DNA from: Chryseobacterium gleum
GTDB taxonomy: Bacteria > Bacteroidota > Bacteroidia > Flavobacteriales_D > Sanyastnellaceae
Reading direction: 5' to 3'
Length of the DNA stretch: 6,107 bases
Assembly (NCBI GenBank): GCA_945897395.1
Contig: CAMDFE010000104.1
Coordinates: 1-6,107 of the forward strand
Both the position numbers and the translations under genes were made by a program. Shown in pieces: positions 3,734 through 6,107 of the stretch (within the stretch, counting starts at the first letter, position 1; every line of letters starts with the position of its first letter). The notes below the pieces were generated by a model. It was not told where the DNA came from and made no database searches. It saw nothing but the letters and a program-made list of their open reading frames with translations.

Positions 3734-6107
3734 TTTATTGCTGTTTCGTTTGAATAATTCTTGTATACCGTCTGCCAACTGTTTCCAATTATCAAACTCC
3801 TCTTGGTAAATAACACCAATACCTTGGGTATACGGACTCTGAGTGGTCGTTGTCATTCGACTGTCGTTACTTTCATTGTATACCATTAAACGAATTTTAC
3901 CATCTTCTGTAATGTTGTATTCTACTCGTACATCTCCGATGTAGTTCGTAGTTTGACTGGTATTTGCACTTCCTCTTGCAACACCAAAGTTTCCGGTTAC
4001 ACTTACACGATCGTTGAATAGCTGTGTACTCAAAGCCAGTTCAATTTCTTCGTTACTGATTTTATCTCCCGGACGATAGTTAAATCCTAAATCGAAATCA
4101 TCGCTAATCTGACTGAGCCAATTCGAAATCTGACTTGAAATTAATTCACTACCGTTGCTCGCCAATCCAACGCCCGAACTTGCGGTTTGAGTAATATTAG
4201 GCGGACTAATAAATCTACCCATAACCAACAATGCGAATGCTTGCCTGTTTCGCTCTTGCTCTGTGCTTATGACACTGGCTAATCGCGATTTCGTCAATTG
4301 ATCAGATTGCGGCAATTCTAAATCGAAACCAATAGTAGGATTCATCATCTTCCCTTGAAGCCCCATTATTAGGTTCACGGGAACCCTTTTTCCTGAAGTT
4401 TGAGTGGGGTCTGGAATTATATCGCTCAAGCTAGCCGAAGCTTTGTAGATAGCTTGCAAATCAAGTTCCGCAGCCATCGGATCTCCATACCAAGCAATGG
4501 TTCCGCCTGGCTTCACCTCGAAAGGCTTATTCAATAAATTCTTCAACGTGAACAAATAACTTCCCTGTGTAAGTTCCAACATACCATACATGTTGAACGT
4601 GCTTAGGTTATTAATGATCATTGACAAATGCCCCTTCCCTCTTCCTTTCATCACATCTCCAACGGCTTCATCGAATATAATTTGAAACTCGGCGTCTTCA
4701 GTCACGTCTAGCTGCAGGTTCATGGTAATTCCGCTTAAGTCTGCTTTCAATTCCTTTTTAGTAACAGTATCTAACGGATTTAAAAATGAAATGTATGAGT
4801 CGAATTGCAATTCACCTGAAGAGCTCATTGGCAAAATGAACGTTGTTCCCTTCTCACTCCTTAACGTCATATCGAAAAACGTCTGCTCTCCGTATCCAGA
4901 TATATCTAAAAACCCTGTCGTATAAGCCTTCCCATAAAAATCGCTGTTGTCTCCCTCCTTTGTGTTCATGGTAAGAAATGGCTTTTCCATTTCAACCAAA
5001 ACATCGTATTGCCAATCTTCAAAGTTCTTGTGTAACACCTGCCCAGTAAGCCTTCCCTCGTTTCCATCTTCGTCATAAATTTTTATGTTGTTAAAGGCAA
5101 ACATTTCGGGGTCAATATGAACTTTATCACTAAAGGTGTAACTCGTTTTTAAGAAAGGAACAGCCAACGAAGCGTTTCGGAGAATTAGATCACCTTCTAA
5201 CTGTGGCGAATCCAAAGTTCCAGTTAAGCTAACCATTGAGGAAGCAAAACCGTGAATTCCTAAAACATCTTCACCAATAAATGCATTCAAAAGACTCAAG
5301 TCAAAACCATTCATCGTTAATAAAAAGTCCAATGGATTTTCTTCATTCTTTGGAGTGTATGTACCTGCGAAGCGCAATGGCTGAATATTGTCTCGCTCAA
5401 TTTCCCCATCTGCGCGCAAGCGTTCCTTCTTGCTGTCCCAGTTGCTGTTCACACACAAATTCCCGATTTCATAATCATTGAGTCCCAACTCGAAGAGATT
5501 CAATTCCGACGTAACAATAGTCTTATCGTAAACATTACTCAATTCAACAACGCCGTTGGCCTCTCCTTGCAACTTCAAATCTTCACCCAACAAACCGTTC
5601 ATTATGGAAAGATCCACATTGCCTAATTCGATGCGCAGAGGGGAAGAAGGATGCTCGGAAACGATACCGTTAATTCCCAAATATTCCAATTGATTATACA
5701 TTCTGAATCCATTCACCCCAAGGTCTTTGTGGCAAAGTGTAATTGAGGCGTTAGGAGCCCAGTCCCATGTTTCATTATTGACAATCAACGAACTTCTTCC
5801 GGTGCGATATTCAAAGTCATCGAAACTATGCAAGAAAAAGACCCCATTCAAATCACCCGTAAGGAATTCCCCGGGATTACCCCACATGAGAGCGCTATAC
5901 ACCGTATCGCCCAAGGATTGCAAGTCCCAAGATAAATTGCTTATCATTTTCGCATCCCCGTCTAGAACTTCATTTACTTGAACAGTAAGAAAAATCGAAT
6001 TCAATTCACGCGAAATATCCAAGACTATATCTTCCGCTATATAATCTTCGAACTGAATTCTCGGAGATCCTAAAGTTCCTGAAAGTTCATTGTTTTTTTC
6101 ATCTACA
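3710..6107 (-). CDS. tamB: TamB-domain (translocation/assembly module) protein, C-terminal part; N-terminus beyond window
   Basis: The frame runs from the stop TAG (3712-3710) through the right edge with no stop, giving 798 visible residues; a TTG at 6022 is internal and not a start. TamB/AsmA-like proteins span the periplasm as a long beta-rich groove and work in phospholipid transport or outer-membrane protein assembly. Family signs (visible numbering) are AsmA-like repeats such as LSGTLGSPRIQFEDY (8-22) and LTGTLDSPQLEGDLIL (294-309). The C-terminal TamB (DUF490) block includes GMLELTQGSYLFTLKNLLNK at 508-527 and GGTIAWYGDPMAAELDLQAIY from 534, then LVMGRFISP (627-635). The end has beta-barrel-like repeats finishing GIGVIYQEEFDNW (762-774). 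Bacteroidota homologues are about 1,500 residues or more, so roughly half is missing. The last residues, SSGGQIP, and the stop are encoded by the hairpin array. Confidence 0.88.
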   Translation of the reverse strand, partial: VDEKNNELSGTLGSPRIQFEDYIAEDIVLDISRELNSIFLTVQVNEVLDGDAKMISNLSWDLQSLGDTVYSALMWGNPGEFLTGDLNGVFFLHSFDDFEYRTGRSSLIVNNETWDWAPNASITLCHKDLGVNGFRMYNQLEYLGINGIVSEHPSSPLRIELGNVDLSIMNGLLGEDLKLQGEANGVVELSNVYDKTIVTSELNLFELGLNDYEIGNLCVNSNWDSKKERLRADGEIERDNIQPLRFAGTYTPKNEENPLDFLLTMNGFDLSLLNAFIGEDVLGIHGFASSMVSLTGTLDSPQLEGDLILRNASLAVPFLKTSYTFSDKVHIDPEMFAFNNIKIYDEDGNEGRLTGQVLHKNFEDWQYDVLVEMEKPFLTMNTKEGDNSDFYGKAYTTGFLDISGYGEQTFFDMTLRSEKGTTFILPMSSSGELQFDSYISFLNPLDTVTKKELKADLSGITMNLQLDVTEDAEFQIIFDEAVGDVMKGRGKGHLSMIINNLSTFNMYGMLELTQGSYLFTLKNLLNKPFEVKPGGTIAWYGDPMAAELDLQAIYKASASLSDIIPDPTQTSGKRVPVNLIMGLQGKMMNPTIGFDLELPQSDQLTKSRLASVISTEQERNRQAFALLVMGRFISPPNITQTASSGVGLASNGSELISSQISNWLSQISDDFDLGFNYRPGDKISNEEIELALSTQLFNDRVSVTGNFGVARGSANTSQTTNYIGDVRVEYNITEDGKIRLMVYNESNDSRMTTTTQSPYTQGIGVIYQEEFDNWKQLADGIQELFKRNSNKSSGGQIP

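Noticed and set aside
3457..3819. Open frames across the hairpin array on both strands
   Set aside because: They overlap the conserved ends of the crotonase-family and TamB-domain genes and the repeats, and show no domain-like sequence.
6020..6022. TTG at 6022 as start of the TamB-domain protein
   Set aside because: The same frame continues without a stop to the window edge and the extra residues (LSGTLGSPRIQFEDY) are themselves TamB/AsmA-like repeat sequence.

Overview
The window looks like chromosomal DNA of a member of the Bacteroidota, probably Flavobacteriales-like. This is inferred from the moderately AT-rich composition, the absence of clear Shine-Dalgarno sequences, a Bacteroidota-style promoter (TTTG-19 nt-TAACTTG) before the citrate synthase gene, and the protein types: a large TamB-domain protein, a POT transporter tail next to a thioredoxin lipoprotein, and a citrate synthase beginning GETARIILDGVEYELP. 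No species can be named from the sequence.

Layout, left to right. Positions 1-98 hold the last 31 codons of a membrane transporter, probably of the POT/peptide MFS family. It is followed after 25 nt by a secreted or lipid-anchored thioredoxin-fold protein (124-666). Positions 667-1459 form a composite block: a minus-strand four-helix-bundle (S23/IVP-like) gene (744-1076) lies between two arrays of the same 14-nt repeat in opposite orientation. The left array (667-727) has four units and starts on the base after the thioredoxin stop codon. The right array (1232-1459) has sixteen exact 14-nt units. A single small hairpin and a likely promoter follow, then gltA (citrate synthase, 1535-2821) with a strong intrinsic terminator. 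An enoyl-CoA hydratase/isomerase-family gene (2879-3637) comes next. It converges on a TamB-domain gene (3710 to beyond 6107, minus strand).

The gap between the convergent genes is filled by a second repeat family: six tiny hairpins (3641-3733) whose arms differ but stay complementary, separated by exactly 4-nt linkers. This array runs into the TamB gene and supplies its last codons and its stop codon. The solitary hairpin at 1463-1477 has the same design.

The housekeeping genes are ordinary: citrate synthase for TCA entry, a crotonase-fold acyl-CoA enzyme, envelope lipid transport/assembly, and envelope thiol-redox or peptide uptake. The part worth a second look is the four-helix-bundle gene enclosed by inverted 14-nt arrays, followed by the covarying hairpin array. 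No reverse transcriptase, transposase, recombinase, cas gene or RNA gene is visible.
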